A stretch of 16,150 bases of DNA from an uncultured Corynebacterium sp. (GCA_915275065.1 CAJZGD010000021.1:1-16150); one strand, 5' to 3'; counted from the stretch's first letter, positions 7,372-14,137 are shown. Numbers and translations: made by a program. Notes: a model not told the origin generated them from the letters alone.

Positions 7372-7672
7372 TCTCTTTTTGTCTGATCCCACCTTGGGGT
7401 AACCCTGTTTGCGCAGTGGCGCAGCTCCGACTCTGGCCGCACCAACTGGCGGTAGCCTGCACCTTCTTGCCCCAGACTGCGTTATGACCTCTTCATATCC
7501 ACACCAGTATCTAAAGTGCTGCCAAGCTGTGGTTTTGTTGCCCTTCACCGTGGCCACTTCATGATCATGCCCGTCATTGTGTTTCTTTTTGTGTTCGGCC
7601 TACACCCGCTCTGCCCCCGGCCGCGATGGATCTGTGAGACTCAGACGTGCGGCAACTATTCAGATATGGGCC

Positions 7673-7684
7673 CGAGCTTAGAAT
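7673..7684. repeat. Degenerate half-copy of the AGCTGGAGTT repeat family
   Basis: CGAGCTTAGAAT matches the minus-orientation end (CCAGCTTAGAA) of the better copies at 8009 and 8407. No inverted partner is found to its left. Confidence 0.35.
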
Positions 7685-7740
7685 TGGCCAAATTATCATT
7701 CAGGTTCCCTAGGATCGACCAGGCTTGGCCGGGATTGACA

Positions 7741-7773
7741 AGTCCAGCTCAGCACTTGTTCTAAGCTGGGGTT
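7741..7773. repeat. Two repeat halves back to back
   Basis: AGTCCAGCTCAGCA (7741-7754) is followed after four bases by TTCTAAGCTGGGGTT (7759-7773), giving an imperfect palindrome of about 33 bp. The left half and its right flank (TCCAGCTCAGCAC-TGTTCTA) recur at 14192-14212. The right half may pair with the half at 8009-8030, enclosing the 7848-7916 unit. Confidence 0.6.
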
Positions 7774-7842
7774 CCGCTGACGTATTAAACCGCCCTGAAG
7801 CAGGAAATCGCGCCGCCGAGGTCGTTCCCCACCCATTGCAGC

Positions 7843-7922
7843 ATATGTGCTGAGCTGGAGTTTGGGCGTCCAGGCACACTCATGAACCCGGAAAATCTAC
7901 GAACCCCAGCTCAGCACATTCG
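7843..7922. repeat. Paired inverted-repeat unit, 69-bp core
   Basis: TGCTGAGCTGGAGTT (7848-7862) and AACCCCAGCTCAGCA (7902-7916) are reverse complements in 14 of 15 positions. Flanks CATATG and CACATT extend the similarity. The interior contains GGCACACTC, shared with the unit at 8230-8430. Confidence 0.7.
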
Positions 7923-8008
7923 CTAGGCCCAGTTTTCCATCGGGAGAGCCCCCAAAATACAGTTCCTTCTCGATCGGTTGCGCTGCACGCGCTACCCAAA
8001 CCACGGAA

Positions 8009-8030
8009 ATCGAGCTTAGAAGACGTGCAG
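8009..8030. repeat. Repeat half-copy, right-end type
   Basis: ATCGAGCTTAGAAGACGTGC plus AG matches the right end of the 8230-8430 unit, including the shared GGAA before it and AGCC after it. Its partner may be the half at 7759-7773. Confidence 0.5.
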
Positions 8031-8052
8031 CCACACCAAGGAAAGGGGTAGC

Positions 8053-8132
8053 ATACATGCTGAGCTGGAGTTCCGTGTTTTACCGGGCCGCCTGGAGGCC
8101 ACTGAATCGAGAAAGTCAAGCTCAGCAAACAT
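8053..8132. repeat. Paired inverted-repeat unit, 70-bp core
   Basis: TGCTGAGCTGGAGTT (8058-8072) pairs with AAGTCAAGCTCAGCA (8113-8127) in 13 of 15 positions. The flanks CATA and CATG are also inverted. The interior differs from the other 69-70 bp units. Confidence 0.65.
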
Positions 8133-8154
8133 GAAGCCGCCAAGCGGTACGCAT

Positions 8155-8195
8155 CGGGGATGCGTTAGGGATGTATTAGGAATGCATAATCCCCG
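8155..8195. repeat. Three 11-bp tandem repeats inside a dyad
   Basis: GGGATGCGTTA, GGGATGTATTA and GGAATGCATAA lie head to tail at 8157-8189. CGGGGAT (8155-8161) and ATCCCCG (8189-8195) flank them as a 7-bp inverted repeat. One helical turn per repeat is iteron-like, but there are only three copies and no replication gene. Confidence 0.45.
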
Positions 8196-8229
8196 CATAC
8201 ACACCCGATATCACCACCACACCACCATA

Positions 8230-8430
8230 CTGCATATGTTCTAAGCTGGAGTTCGTGCCTGGCACACTCGCCAACGACAGTTCAAACCAACAACACCTCA
8301 CACTCACGCAAACAGCTTCGGCGCCCTTGTTGGGCCTGCTGGGTTACCCAGATCCGCACCAGGCTGGCCGCCGGACTGCCCACAGGGAGAAAAGCCACCA
8401 CGCCGGAACTCCAGCTTAGAAAACATGCAG
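8230..8430. repeat. Long paired inverted-repeat unit, 183-bp core (MITE-like)
   Basis: The ends CTGCATATGTTCTAAGCTGG... (8230-8254) and ...CCAGCTTAGAAAACATGCAG (to 8430) form terminal inverted repeats of about 25 bp. The central 15 bases (8239-8253 and 8407-8421) are exact complements. The interior has no ORF with family resemblance. No clear target-site duplication is visible at the outer ends. Confidence 0.65.
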
Positions 8431-8486
8431 CCGACTCTACCTCGGAATTCGGCAAATACCCGCAAGGCTAAGAACGCAGACAGCAC

Positions 8487-8518
8487 AAAACCGCCCTCAC
8501 CAATAATGATGAGGGCGG
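8487..8518 (-). terminator. Intrinsic terminator of the rpsH-rplO operon
   Basis: On the minus strand a 9-bp perfect GC-rich stem (CCGCCCTCA / TGAGGGCGG, 8491-8518) with a 10-base loop is followed by TTTT. It starts about 30 bases after the rplO stop. Confidence 0.85.
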
Positions 8519-8548
8519 CAATGAATCAGGATCAGGGCAGACGAAAGC

Positions 8549-8995
8549 CTACTTGGCGGTTACCGAACCACCGGCGGCCTCGATCTTCTCCTGTGCCGAC
8601 TTGGAGAATTTGTCGGCGGTGACGTTGAGCTTAACGCTCAATTCGCCTTCACCCAACACCTTGACCGGCTGGTTCTTCCGAACCAGGCCCTTGGCCACGA
8701 TGTCGGCAACGGTGATGTCGCCACCAGCTGGGAAGGCTTCACCAAGGTCACCAACGTTGACCACTTGGTAAATCACCTTGTTGCGGCTCTTGAAGCCCTT
8801 GAGCTTCGGAAGCCGCATGTGGATGGGCATTTGGCCACCTTCGAAAGCTGCCGAAACTTGCTTCCGAGCCTTGGTACCCTTGGTACCGCGACCAGCGGTT
8901 TTACCCTTGGAACCCTCACCACGACCCACACGAGTCTTGGCCTTATTCGCACCCTTTGCTGGGCGCAGATCGTGAAGTTTAATCACATCGCTCAT
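8549..8995 (-). CDS. rplO: 50S ribosomal protein L15
   Basis: A 148-residue protein starting MSDVIKLHDLRPAKGANKAK, with the L15 hallmark Gly/Lys/Arg-rich N-terminal half (VGRGEGSKGKTAGRGTKG) that threads into 23S rRNA, and the C-terminal globular part (VKVLGEGELSVKLNVTADKFSKSA). Its length is normal for bacteria. The ATG follows the rpmD stop by three bases (TAACCAATG), so translation is probably coupled. It is the last gene of this ribosomal unit, since a strong terminator follows. In most bacteria secY would come next; here it does not. Confidence 0.97.
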   Translation of the reverse strand: MSDVIKLHDLRPAKGANKAKTRVGRGEGSKGKTAGRGTKGTKARKQVSAAFEGGQMPIHMRLPKLKGFKSRNKVIYQVVNVGDLGEAFPAGGDITVADIVAKGLVRKNQPVKVLGEGELSVKLNVTADKFSKSAQEKIEAAGGSVTAK

Positions 8996-8998
8996 TGG

Positions 8999-9184
8999 TT
9001 ATTCCCCTGCCACTTCTTCGACTACCACCAGGTGGCGCACAACCTGAATCATGCCGCGCACAATGGGGGTGTCCTGGCGTACAACAGAGTGATTGATGCG
9101 CCGAAGCCCTAACGACTGCATGTTTTTGCGTTGTTTGGGGTTAGCACCAACCAGTCCTTTTTTCTGGGTGATCTTCAGGGCCAT
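8999..9184 (-). CDS. rpmD: 50S ribosomal protein L30
   Basis: A 61-residue protein, MALKITQKKGLVGANPKQRKNMQSLGLRRINHSV..., with the standard L30 pattern of a single KxTxxKGxIG-like strand, RxTLxxLGLRR-like helix and DTPxVRGMIxxVxHLV. Full length for the family. It begins two bases after the rpsE stop (TAACCATGG) and ends three bases before rplO, consistent with a coupled operon. Confidence 0.96.
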   Translation of the reverse strand: MALKITQKKGLVGANPKQRKNMQSLGLRRINHSVVRQDTPIVRGMIQVVRHLVVVEEVAGE

Positions 9185-9186
9185 GG

Positions 9187-9810
9187 TTAAGCCTCCTGTC
9201 CTGCGCGTTGCCGCAGCATCCGAGCGGGGGCGACTTCTTCCAAGCTCTTGTCACGACGGGCTGCAACTTCTTCGGGACGAACCAGTTGCTTCAGGCCAGC
9301 AACGGTGGCGTGCACCACGTTGATGGCGTTGTCGGAGCCGAGGGACTTGGACAGAATGTCTTGAATACCAGCGCATTCCAGCACTGGGCGGGCAGCGCCA
9401 CCGGCGATGACACCGGTACCGGGGGCAGCCGGCCGGAGCATCACGATGCCGGCTGCGGCTTCACCCTGGACCGGGTGGGTGATGGTGCCACCAACCATGG
9501 GGACGCGGAAGAAGTTCTTGCGTGCTTCTTCGGCACCCTTTTGGATTGCGGCGGGGACTTCTTTGGCTTTGCCATAGCCCACGCCCACCATGCCTTTGCC
9601 GTCGCCAACGATGACGAGGGCGGTGAAGCTGAAGCGGCGACCACCCTTGACCACCTTGGACACGCGGTTAATGGTCACCACGCGCTCAATGTATTGGGAG
9701 CGTTCGTCTTGTTGCTGATTACGACGATCGTCGCGGCGGCCACCACCGCGGCGCTCGTTTTTATTGTCGTCGGCGGAGCGTCCGCCGTCACGCCGTTCAC
9801 GTCCGGACAT
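9187..9810 (-). CDS. rpsE: 30S ribosomal protein S5
   Basis: A 207-residue protein. Residues 1-37 are a hydrophilic Arg/Asp/Gln-rich extension typical of actinobacterial S5. The S5 double-stranded-RNA-binding domain follows (YIERVVTINRVSKVVKGGRRFSF, then VGVGYGKAKEVPAAIQKG), then the C-terminal S5 domain (GIVMLRPAAPGTGVIAGGAARPVLECAGI). The Shine-Dalgarno GGAAGGA lies about eight bases upstream of the ATG, inside a 12-codon mini-ORF whose stop overlaps this start as TAATG. S5 acts in decoding fidelity on the 30S subunit. Confidence 0.97.
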   Translation of the reverse strand: MSGRERRDGGRSADDNKNERRGGGRRDDRRNQQQDERSQYIERVVTINRVSKVVKGGRRFSFTALVIVGDGKGMVGVGYGKAKEVPAAIQKGAEEARKNFFRVPMVGGTITHPVQGEAAAGIVMLRPAAPGTGVIAGGAARPVLECAGIQDILSKSLGSDNAINVVHATVAGLKQLVRPEEVAARRDKSLEEVAPARMLRQRAGQEA

Positions 9811-9848
9811 TAGGCGTTCCTTCCGTTGTTGTTAATTGCGGTAGCCAT
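9810..9848 (-). CDS. 12-codon coupling mini-ORF between rplR and rpsE
   Basis: ATG at 9848 overlaps the rplR stop (TAATG), and the reading frame MATAINNNGRNA ends in a TAA that overlaps the rpsE ATG (again TAATG). It exactly spans the only intercistronic gap over 20 bases within the operon and contains the rpsE Shine-Dalgarno. I infer that it carries terminating ribosomes from rplR to rpsE; the peptide itself is unlikely to matter. A chance arrangement is possible. Confidence 0.4.
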   Translation of the reverse strand: MATAINNNGRNA

Positions 9849-10249
9849 TAGAATTTCAGACCACCTTCACGAGCTGCGTCGGCCAGAGCGGCAACCCGGC
9901 CATGGTATTTGTAGCCACCGCGGTCGAATACGACTTTTTCAATGCCGGCTGCCTTGGCGCGTTCAGCGATGAGCTGACCAACCTTGGCTGCTTTGGCTTT
10001 CTTGTCGCCTTCTACTGCTGCCACAACCTTCTCCACGGAAGATGCGGCGGCAAGGGTGTGACCAGCGGTATCGTCGATCACCTGCACGTGCATGTGCCGA
10101 GCAGAACGGAACACAGCCAACCGAGGTGCTTCGGGAGTGCCGCGCAGGGTCTTGCGAACGCGGACGTGACGGCGCACCCGAGCCTCGCGGCGACGAGCAG
10201 AGATATCTTTGCCGACCGGCAACCGCTTCTCGTTGTTGTTGTTGCTCAT
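9848..10249 (-). CDS. rplR: 50S ribosomal protein L18
   Basis: A 133-residue protein starting MSNNNNEKRLPVGKDISARRREARVRRH, with the L18 core RLAVFRSARHMHVQVIDDTAGHTLAAASS and the C-terminal signature VVFDRGGYKYHGRVAALADAAREGGLKF. L18 binds 5S rRNA in the central protuberance. Length is usual for corynebacteria. The start is two bases after the rplF stop (TAAACATG). Confidence 0.97.
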   Translation of the reverse strand: MSNNNNEKRLPVGKDISARRREARVRRHVRVRKTLRGTPEAPRLAVFRSARHMHVQVIDDTAGHTLAAASSVEKVVAAVEGDKKAKAAKVGQLIAERAKAAGIEKVVFDRGGYKYHGRVAALADAAREGGLKF

Positions 10250-10251
10250 GT

Positions 10252-10788
10252 TTACTTACCCGTCTTTCCGACCTTGCGACGGATCTGCTCGCCTTCGTAA
10301 CGAATACCCTTGCCTTTATAAGGATCGTCCTTACGCAGCTTGCGGATAATGGCGGCGATCTGTCCGACTTTTTGCTTGTCGATACCGGAGACTGACAGCT
10401 TGGTGTTGCCGTCCACGGCGAAAGTAATTCCCTCCGGGGGCTCGATGAGCACCGGGTGGGAATAGCCCAGGGAGAATTCCAGATTCTTACCCTTGGCGGC
10501 CACACGATAACCGACACCGAAGATTTCCATCTTGATAGTGTAGCCGTCGGTCACGCCCACAACTAGATTGTTGATGAGCGAGCGAGACAGACCATGCAGG
10601 GACCGGTTTTTCCGGTTGTCATCGGGACGGGTCACCAGGATCTGGTTGTCCTCGATAGCAACTTTAATAGGCTCGGCAACGGTGTGGCTCAGGGTACCTT
10701 TGGGGCCTTTCACCTCGACAAATTGGCCGTCGATTTTCACATCGACATTGGCGGGAATGGCGATAGGTGTCTTACCAATACGTGACAT
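10252..10788 (-). CDS. rplF: 50S ribosomal protein L6
   Basis: A 178-residue protein starting MSRIGKTPIAIPANVDVKIDG. It contains two L6 domains and the family signature near the end (DPYKGKGIRYEGEQIRRKVGKTGK). Full length. A good Shine-Dalgarno (GGGAGG) lies nine bases before the ATG. It starts 15 bases after rpsH and ends two bases before rplR. Confidence 0.97.
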   Translation of the reverse strand: MSRIGKTPIAIPANVDVKIDGQFVEVKGPKGTLSHTVAEPIKVAIEDNQILVTRPDDNRKNRSLHGLSRSLINNLVVGVTDGYTIKMEIFGVGYRVAAKGKNLEFSLGYSHPVLIEPPEGITFAVDGNTKLSVSGIDKQKVGQIAAIIRKLRKDDPYKGKGIRYEGEQIRRKVGKTGK

Positions 10789-10803
10789 TTCTGCGCGCCT
10801 CCC

Positions 10804-11202
10804 TTACCAGACGTAGGCGAGAACTTCTCCGCCTACACCTTTCGCATAAGCCTGACGGTCGGTCAGTAGACCTTGGGACGTGGAGATGATTGCCACACCC
10901 AGACCACCGAGCACCCTTGGCAGGTTATTGGATTTTGCGTACACCCGCAGGCCCGGCTTGGATACGCGCCGCAGACCAGAAATGGCGCGCTCCCGGGAGG
11001 GGCTGTACTTGAGTTCGAGCGTCAAGGTTTTGCCCACCTTGGCGTCGTCGACAGTGTAATCAGCAATGTAGCCTTCGCTCTTCAAAATCTTGGCGATATT
11101 CACCTTGAGTTTGGAGGAAGGCATGGACACGGAGTCGTGGTGTGCGTGATTTGCATTACGCACGCGCGACAACATGTCCGCAATTGGATCAGTCATGGTC
11201 AT
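10804..11202 (-). CDS. rpsH: 30S ribosomal protein S8
   Basis: A 132-residue protein starting MTMTDPIADMLSRVRNANHAHHDSVSMPSSKLK and ending with the S8 signature GVGGEVLAYVW. The frame extends upstream to 11265, but the extra residues are basic and non-homologous, so the ATG at 11202 is chosen; the ATG at 11196 is an alternative. S8 binds helix 21 of 16S rRNA and in many bacteria represses its own operon. It is the first gene of this half of the spc cluster. The preceding partners (rplN-rplX-rplE) are not adjacent, the split arrangement I expect in corynebacteria. Confidence 0.97.
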   Translation of the reverse strand: MTMTDPIADMLSRVRNANHAHHDSVSMPSSKLKVNIAKILKSEGYIADYTVDDAKVGKTLTLELKYSPSRERAISGLRRVSKPGLRVYAKSNNLPRVLGGLGVAIISTSQGLLTDRQAYAKGVGGEVLAYVW

Positions 11203-11575
11203 AGTAACGTGACCTGTTATGCCTTTCTCGTTGCGGTTCCTCTTGACCCGTTGCGTAATCCGCATAGCGTTACCGCATATTTTCCGGCCACTTTTCGCTT
11301 CCCATGCTCAATAGCGTGGGGCGCTCGCTGCCACAGTTATACGGTCGCACAAGGCGAGGGGCCTACAACAAAGTAGTTTTAGGTATATGGACGTGAAAAA
11401 TAGTCCAGCGGGACACGTTACCGAAAAATGTGCTATTAGGCAAATGAGCTTTACGACGCCTACCGGCACCGATTCCGCACCAGCATTCGCGCCCTTTCTT
11501 ATCGCTGCGCCCACAAGGGGGTAGAACTTTGGGATTATTTTACCCCAACCAAAGATAATTTTTACTCTTTCATCT

Positions 11576-11607
11576 TTGTTCTACCTAGCCATTTAAATAA
11601 ATATTAA
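11576..11607 (+). promoter_or_regulatory. Probable promoter area of the HtaA-domain gene
   Basis: TTGTTC (11576-11581) could serve as -35, with AT-rich hexamers 16-20 bases further on (TAAATA, AAATAT or TATTAA between 11598 and 11607) as -10. The exact boxes are uncertain. The DtxR-like pair lies just downstream, a position compatible with repression. Confidence 0.3.
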
Positions 11608-11609
11608 AG

Positions 11610-11653
11610 TATGGTTCGGCTACCCCCATTAAGGGAAGGGTAGCCAAACTTCA
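11610..11653. promoter_or_regulatory. Inverted pair of candidate DtxR (iron) operators / hairpin
   Basis: GGCTACCC (11618-11625 region) and GGGTAGCC (11638-11645) are exact inverted repeats; with the flanking GTT and AAC, arms of 12 bp carry one mismatch. Each arm can be aligned to the 19-bp DtxR consensus TTAGGTTAGCCTAACCTAA: 11635-11653 matches 13 of 19 directly, and 11610-11628 matches 13 of 19 to the reverse complement. Expression of several HtaA-type genes in C. diphtheriae is iron- and DtxR-controlled, so the location fits. It could instead be an mRNA hairpin in the leader. Confidence 0.42.
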
Positions 11654-11718
11654 CTTGTCGGATTATCTTCAAAACTCGTCAGAATCACACCCATATTCAG
11701 GAAGGATGGGTCTTTCTC

Positions 11719-14010
11719 ATGAACCATAGAAGAATAATCCGCAGGTCGCTCTTGGCCACACTCACCACCTTGTCGTTATTGCCGATCACGGTCGCCAATG
11801 CCGCTGATGCTGATGGCACCCTGCTGTGGGGTATTCGTTCGAGTTTCAATAACTACACCCATGGCCCAACAAAGCTGACCGATGTTGAGCGGGAAAATAA
11901 TGCCTTCAAGTTCAAGATGGATTCTTATTCCTACGATGCTGCCACCAACCACACTGAGGCTCAGTTCCGGGGCACCATTGTGTACAAGAAGTACTGCAAG
12001 GATGAAACCAAGCCGCTAGAATCCCACTGCGACATGGACCTCACGTTCCAAAATCCAAAGATTGTGATTGACAATGCTGGTTCGTATGTGGAGGCCACGG
12101 TGCGGTCTCGTCAGTATCAGACCGGCGAGTATTTCGCACCGGAAAAACCGGTGAAGGTAGCAACGCTAGAAACCTATGCCGGCCAGTTCTCCCAGGCCAA
12201 TGGCAAGGTCTCATGGTCGAATATCCCCACCACGCTGACCGAAGACGGCCTGAAGATGTTTTCGAATTTCTATAACGTGGGCGAGGGCCTCGACAATCTC
12301 TCTTTCGAATACACGGGCGAGGGCAGCCGGCCAGGATCCGACAGTCGGGACTTGTCGACCACCCCAGCGGTGTGGCGCTCCGCCGGCACCTACAGCGATC
12401 GTCACACCTTGCACCCCATTGGGGACGACAAGGTCGTGGTTGCCCAGGGCGGCCAGGAGGGTGGCTTATTCCTGCTCAATAAGGATCTCACCGAGGTGGC
12501 ACGCTTGTCGGCAAAGCTGAGCAACCGGGGCACCACAGCTTTTGATGCCCGAACCGGGTATTTGTATTACGGTGTCGTCACCAATGGGGATCAATACGCC
12601 ACAAAATTAGAGCGCGTACAGGTCACCGGTGATGGCTTCGGTGCAGCGGAGGACATCCCCACCCCAGCGGGCCGCATCGCCGGTGTGGGCGTCCACCCGG
12701 ACACCGGCACGGTGATTGCCCTGGTGGAATCCGGTGACGGCAGCACCCCGTTGGCTGATCGCACCCCGTACCTGGTACGGATCACCGGCAACGAGGTGAC
12801 GGAGCAACAAATTCCCAGCACCGCCGAACTATTCGGGAAAGAAATTGACCCGTATTCGAACACCATTTACACCACCAACTATGGCAATCCGACATCCTTG
12901 ACCAATCTGGCACCCATGTCGGATGGCACATTCGTGTTCTCTGGGGGCAACCATGTGTCGATTCAGGGTGATACATACGAGACCAAAGACGTCATGTTGT
13001 CGATCGACCCGGCGCAAACAGCTGCCGAAGAAGCGGTCAAGCTCATGCCCGGCTCGATACACGGTACCAATAAATACCGGGAAGGTTTTGCCGCCCATGG
13101 TGATCAGATTATACGGTTCGCTACAACCAGTTCGAAGCGGAACCTGACTGTGGAGGCGCTGCGCTACGCAAACCGGGACGTGACCTCGGTGAATACCTTG
13201 TCGGGCTCCACGATGTCTGGTTGGGCTGGTGTTGCCTGGGATAACGAGAATCAACCGGTCATGCTCTCCGGTGATGATGCGAAACTGATTTGGTTTGATT
13301 TTGACACGTTGGAGCCGATCGCGGGCAAGGAATACAGCATTCCGAATGGTCGGGAAACCAATAACACTCTCCAGGGGAATTTCCTCGCGTTGCCCGACGG
13401 GCAGTTCTATGTGCCGAGCCTCAACGAGTCGGCTGATGATGGGAACGAATATTACGAGCTGGTGCACTTGTTTGCCCCGCAGAACAAGCAAAACCCGCCG
13501 GCGCCTTCCGGGGACGAGTCCAAGCTGAAGGAGCTGCAGAAGACTGCCGCAACGGAGCGGTTGACGAGGGCCAAAGCCGAATACGCCAAGGCGGCACAGG
13601 CGCTTATCGACGCCCATACTGCCGGGAAACAAGACAAGATCAAGGAGGCCGAGGCCGCTGTCGCCAAGGCCGCATCGGAGTACCGGGATGCCCAAAAGAC
13701 GTACAACGAGGTGTTTGGCACGAATGATCCGATAGACCCGGATCCGGTGAAGACGCCCGAACCGAAGTCGACCACGTCGTCGGCGACGGCCAGCAAGTCG
13801 AGCGAAGTCGCGAAGACCAGTGCGTCAGCCACGACGTCTACTGCAACGTCGGAGCCCACGGCAAAGCCGCAGCCTAAGCCAGGGATTTTTGACGGGTCGC
13901 AGAAGAATCCGCTTCTCACCACTGTCATGGCCATCATCGCCGTGATCGGTGGTATCGCTGCGACCGCTTTCGCATTCCTGCCGCAGCTGCGACAGATGTT
14001 CCGGTTCTAG
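11719..14010 (+). CDS. Secreted, membrane-anchored HtaA-domain heme-binding protein (ChtA/ChtC-like)
   Basis: A 763-residue surface protein. Residues 1-28 are a signal peptide (basic MNHRRIIRR, hydrophobic core, cleavage likely after ANA). Residues ~33-200 form an HtaA domain: it opens with LLWGIRSSFNNYTHG, where Tyr46 is the likely axial heme ligand by family analogy, and carries two Cys about 11 residues apart (near 93 and 104). Residues ~225-585 look like a beta-propeller (recurring short blocks such as VVVAQGG, LYYGVVTNG, GVGVHPDTG). An Ala/Lys/Glu coiled coil (~598-664), a Ser/Thr/Pro spacer (~673-724), a transmembrane helix (~734-756) and a short basic tail follow. The plan resembles corynebacterial ChtA/ChtC, which take heme from hemoglobin and pass it to HmuT (family knowledge). 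Shine-Dalgarno AGGAAGGA ends 12 bases before the ATG. It is the only plus-strand gene. Confidence 0.85.
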   Translation: MNHRRIIRRSLLATLTTLSLLPITVANAADADGTLLWGIRSSFNNYTHGPTKLTDVERENNAFKFKMDSYSYDAATNHTEAQFRGTIVYKKYCKDETKPLESHCDMDLTFQNPKIVIDNAGSYVEATVRSRQYQTGEYFAPEKPVKVATLETYAGQFSQANGKVSWSNIPTTLTEDGLKMFSNFYNVGEGLDNLSFEYTGEGSRPGSDSRDLSTTPAVWRSAGTYSDRHTLHPIGDDKVVVAQGGQEGGLFLLNKDLTEVARLSAKLSNRGTTAFDARTGYLYYGVVTNGDQYATKLERVQVTGDGFGAAEDIPTPAGRIAGVGVHPDTGTVIALVESGDGSTPLADRTPYLVRITGNEVTEQQIPSTAELFGKEIDPYSNTIYTTNYGNPTSLTNLAPMSDGTFVFSGGNHVSIQGDTYETKDVMLSIDPAQTAAEEAVKLMPGSIHGTNKYREGFAAHGDQIIRFATTSSKRNLTVEALRYANRDVTSVNTLSGSTMSGWAGVAWDNENQPVMLSGDDAKLIWFDFDTLEPIAGKEYSIPNGRETNNTLQGNFLALPDGQFYVPSLNESADDGNEYYELVHLFAPQNKQNPPAPSGDESKLKELQKTAATERLTRAKAEYAKAAQALIDAHTAGKQDKIKEAEAAVAKAASEYRDAQKTYNEVFGTNDPIDPDPVKTPEPKSTTSSATASKSSEVAKTSASATTSTATSEPTAKPQPKPGIFDGSQKNPLLTTVMAIIAVIGGIAATAFAFLPQLRQMFRF

Positions 14011-14014
14011 TAGG

Positions 14015-14092
14015 AAATGTTCTGAGCTGGAGTTGTGGTTTTCCCAGGTAGCTGCGGCAGGGCCCGGAAGCCGAACTCCAGCTCAGCAAACT
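14015..14092. repeat. Paired inverted-repeat unit, 69-bp core, at the end of the HtaA-domain gene
   Basis: TTCTGAGCTGGAGTT (14020-14034) pairs with AACTCCAGCTCAGCA (14074-14088) in 14 of 15 positions, beginning 10 bases after the stop codon. As RNA it would form a large hairpin and could end or protect transcripts of the convergent genes, but it lacks a T-run. Confidence 0.7.
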
Positions 14093-14107
14093 TGCGACAG
14101 TCGTTAC

Positions 14108-14126
14108 TTGCGGGAAAAAACCGCAA
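14108..14126. terminator. Small hairpin between convergent genes, possible weak terminator
   Basis: TTGCGG (14108-14113) and CCGCAA (14121-14126) enclose a seven-base loop made almost only of A (T on the minus strand). It lies just beyond the stop of the minus-strand CPBP gene. No T-tract follows the stem, so termination is doubtful. Confidence 0.25.
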
Positions 14127-14137
14127 ATCGTCTTGCT

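Larger units (their letters stand above)
7286..8486. other. 1.2-kb repeat-rich intergenic region between rplO and the TPR cluster
   Basis: No convincing gene is present: the short ORFs on both strands run through the repeats, lack ribosome binding sites and resemble no family I know. It holds at least eight half-copies of an inverted-repeat family, an 18-bp dyad (7342-7371) and a run of three 11-bp tandem repeats (8157-8189). In corynebacteria the stretch after rplO and before secY is, to my knowledge, often occupied by inserted genes, and this may be such a site. Confidence 0.6.
11203..11718. other. 516-bp divergent promoter region between rpsH and the HtaA-domain gene
   Basis: No gene is supported. 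The right half is AT-rich (11555-11610) and holds the probable promoter and DtxR-like sites of the HtaA-domain gene. An inverted repeat CTTTGG / CCAAAG (11527-11554) lies in the middle. On the minus strand I could not pick a convincing promoter for rpsH. Confidence 0.5.

Noticed and set aside
7342..7557. A 71-codon minus-strand ORF (MATVKGNKTTAWQHFRYWC...) that might be a transposase remnant
   Set aside because: No DDE or DNA-binding motif can be recognised, its end lies in the 9-bp dyad and there is no Shine-Dalgarno; I cannot support a gene or an IS fragment.
7516..7764. A plus-strand ORF of 82 codons with a hydrophobic stretch
   Set aside because: It runs through two repeat halves, has no promoter or ribosome binding site and resembles nothing known.
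7741..8430. A CRISPR array or integron attC array
   Set aside because: Copies alternate in orientation, have irregular spacing and no cas or integrase gene is near; the ends lack the attC GTTRRRY core.
11308..11514. A 68-codon minus-strand ORF upstream of rpsH with a hydrophobic middle
   Set aside because: No ribosome binding site, lies in a promoter-like region and shows no family resemblance.
12829..13695. A 288-codon minus-strand ORF opposite the HtaA-domain gene
   Set aside because: The opposite strand encodes a coherent secreted protein; this frame has no recognisable domain.
14020..14088. The repeat unit as a normal intrinsic terminator
   Set aside because: The stem is long with a 39-base loop and there is no T-run on either side; it may block polymerase but is not a standard terminator.
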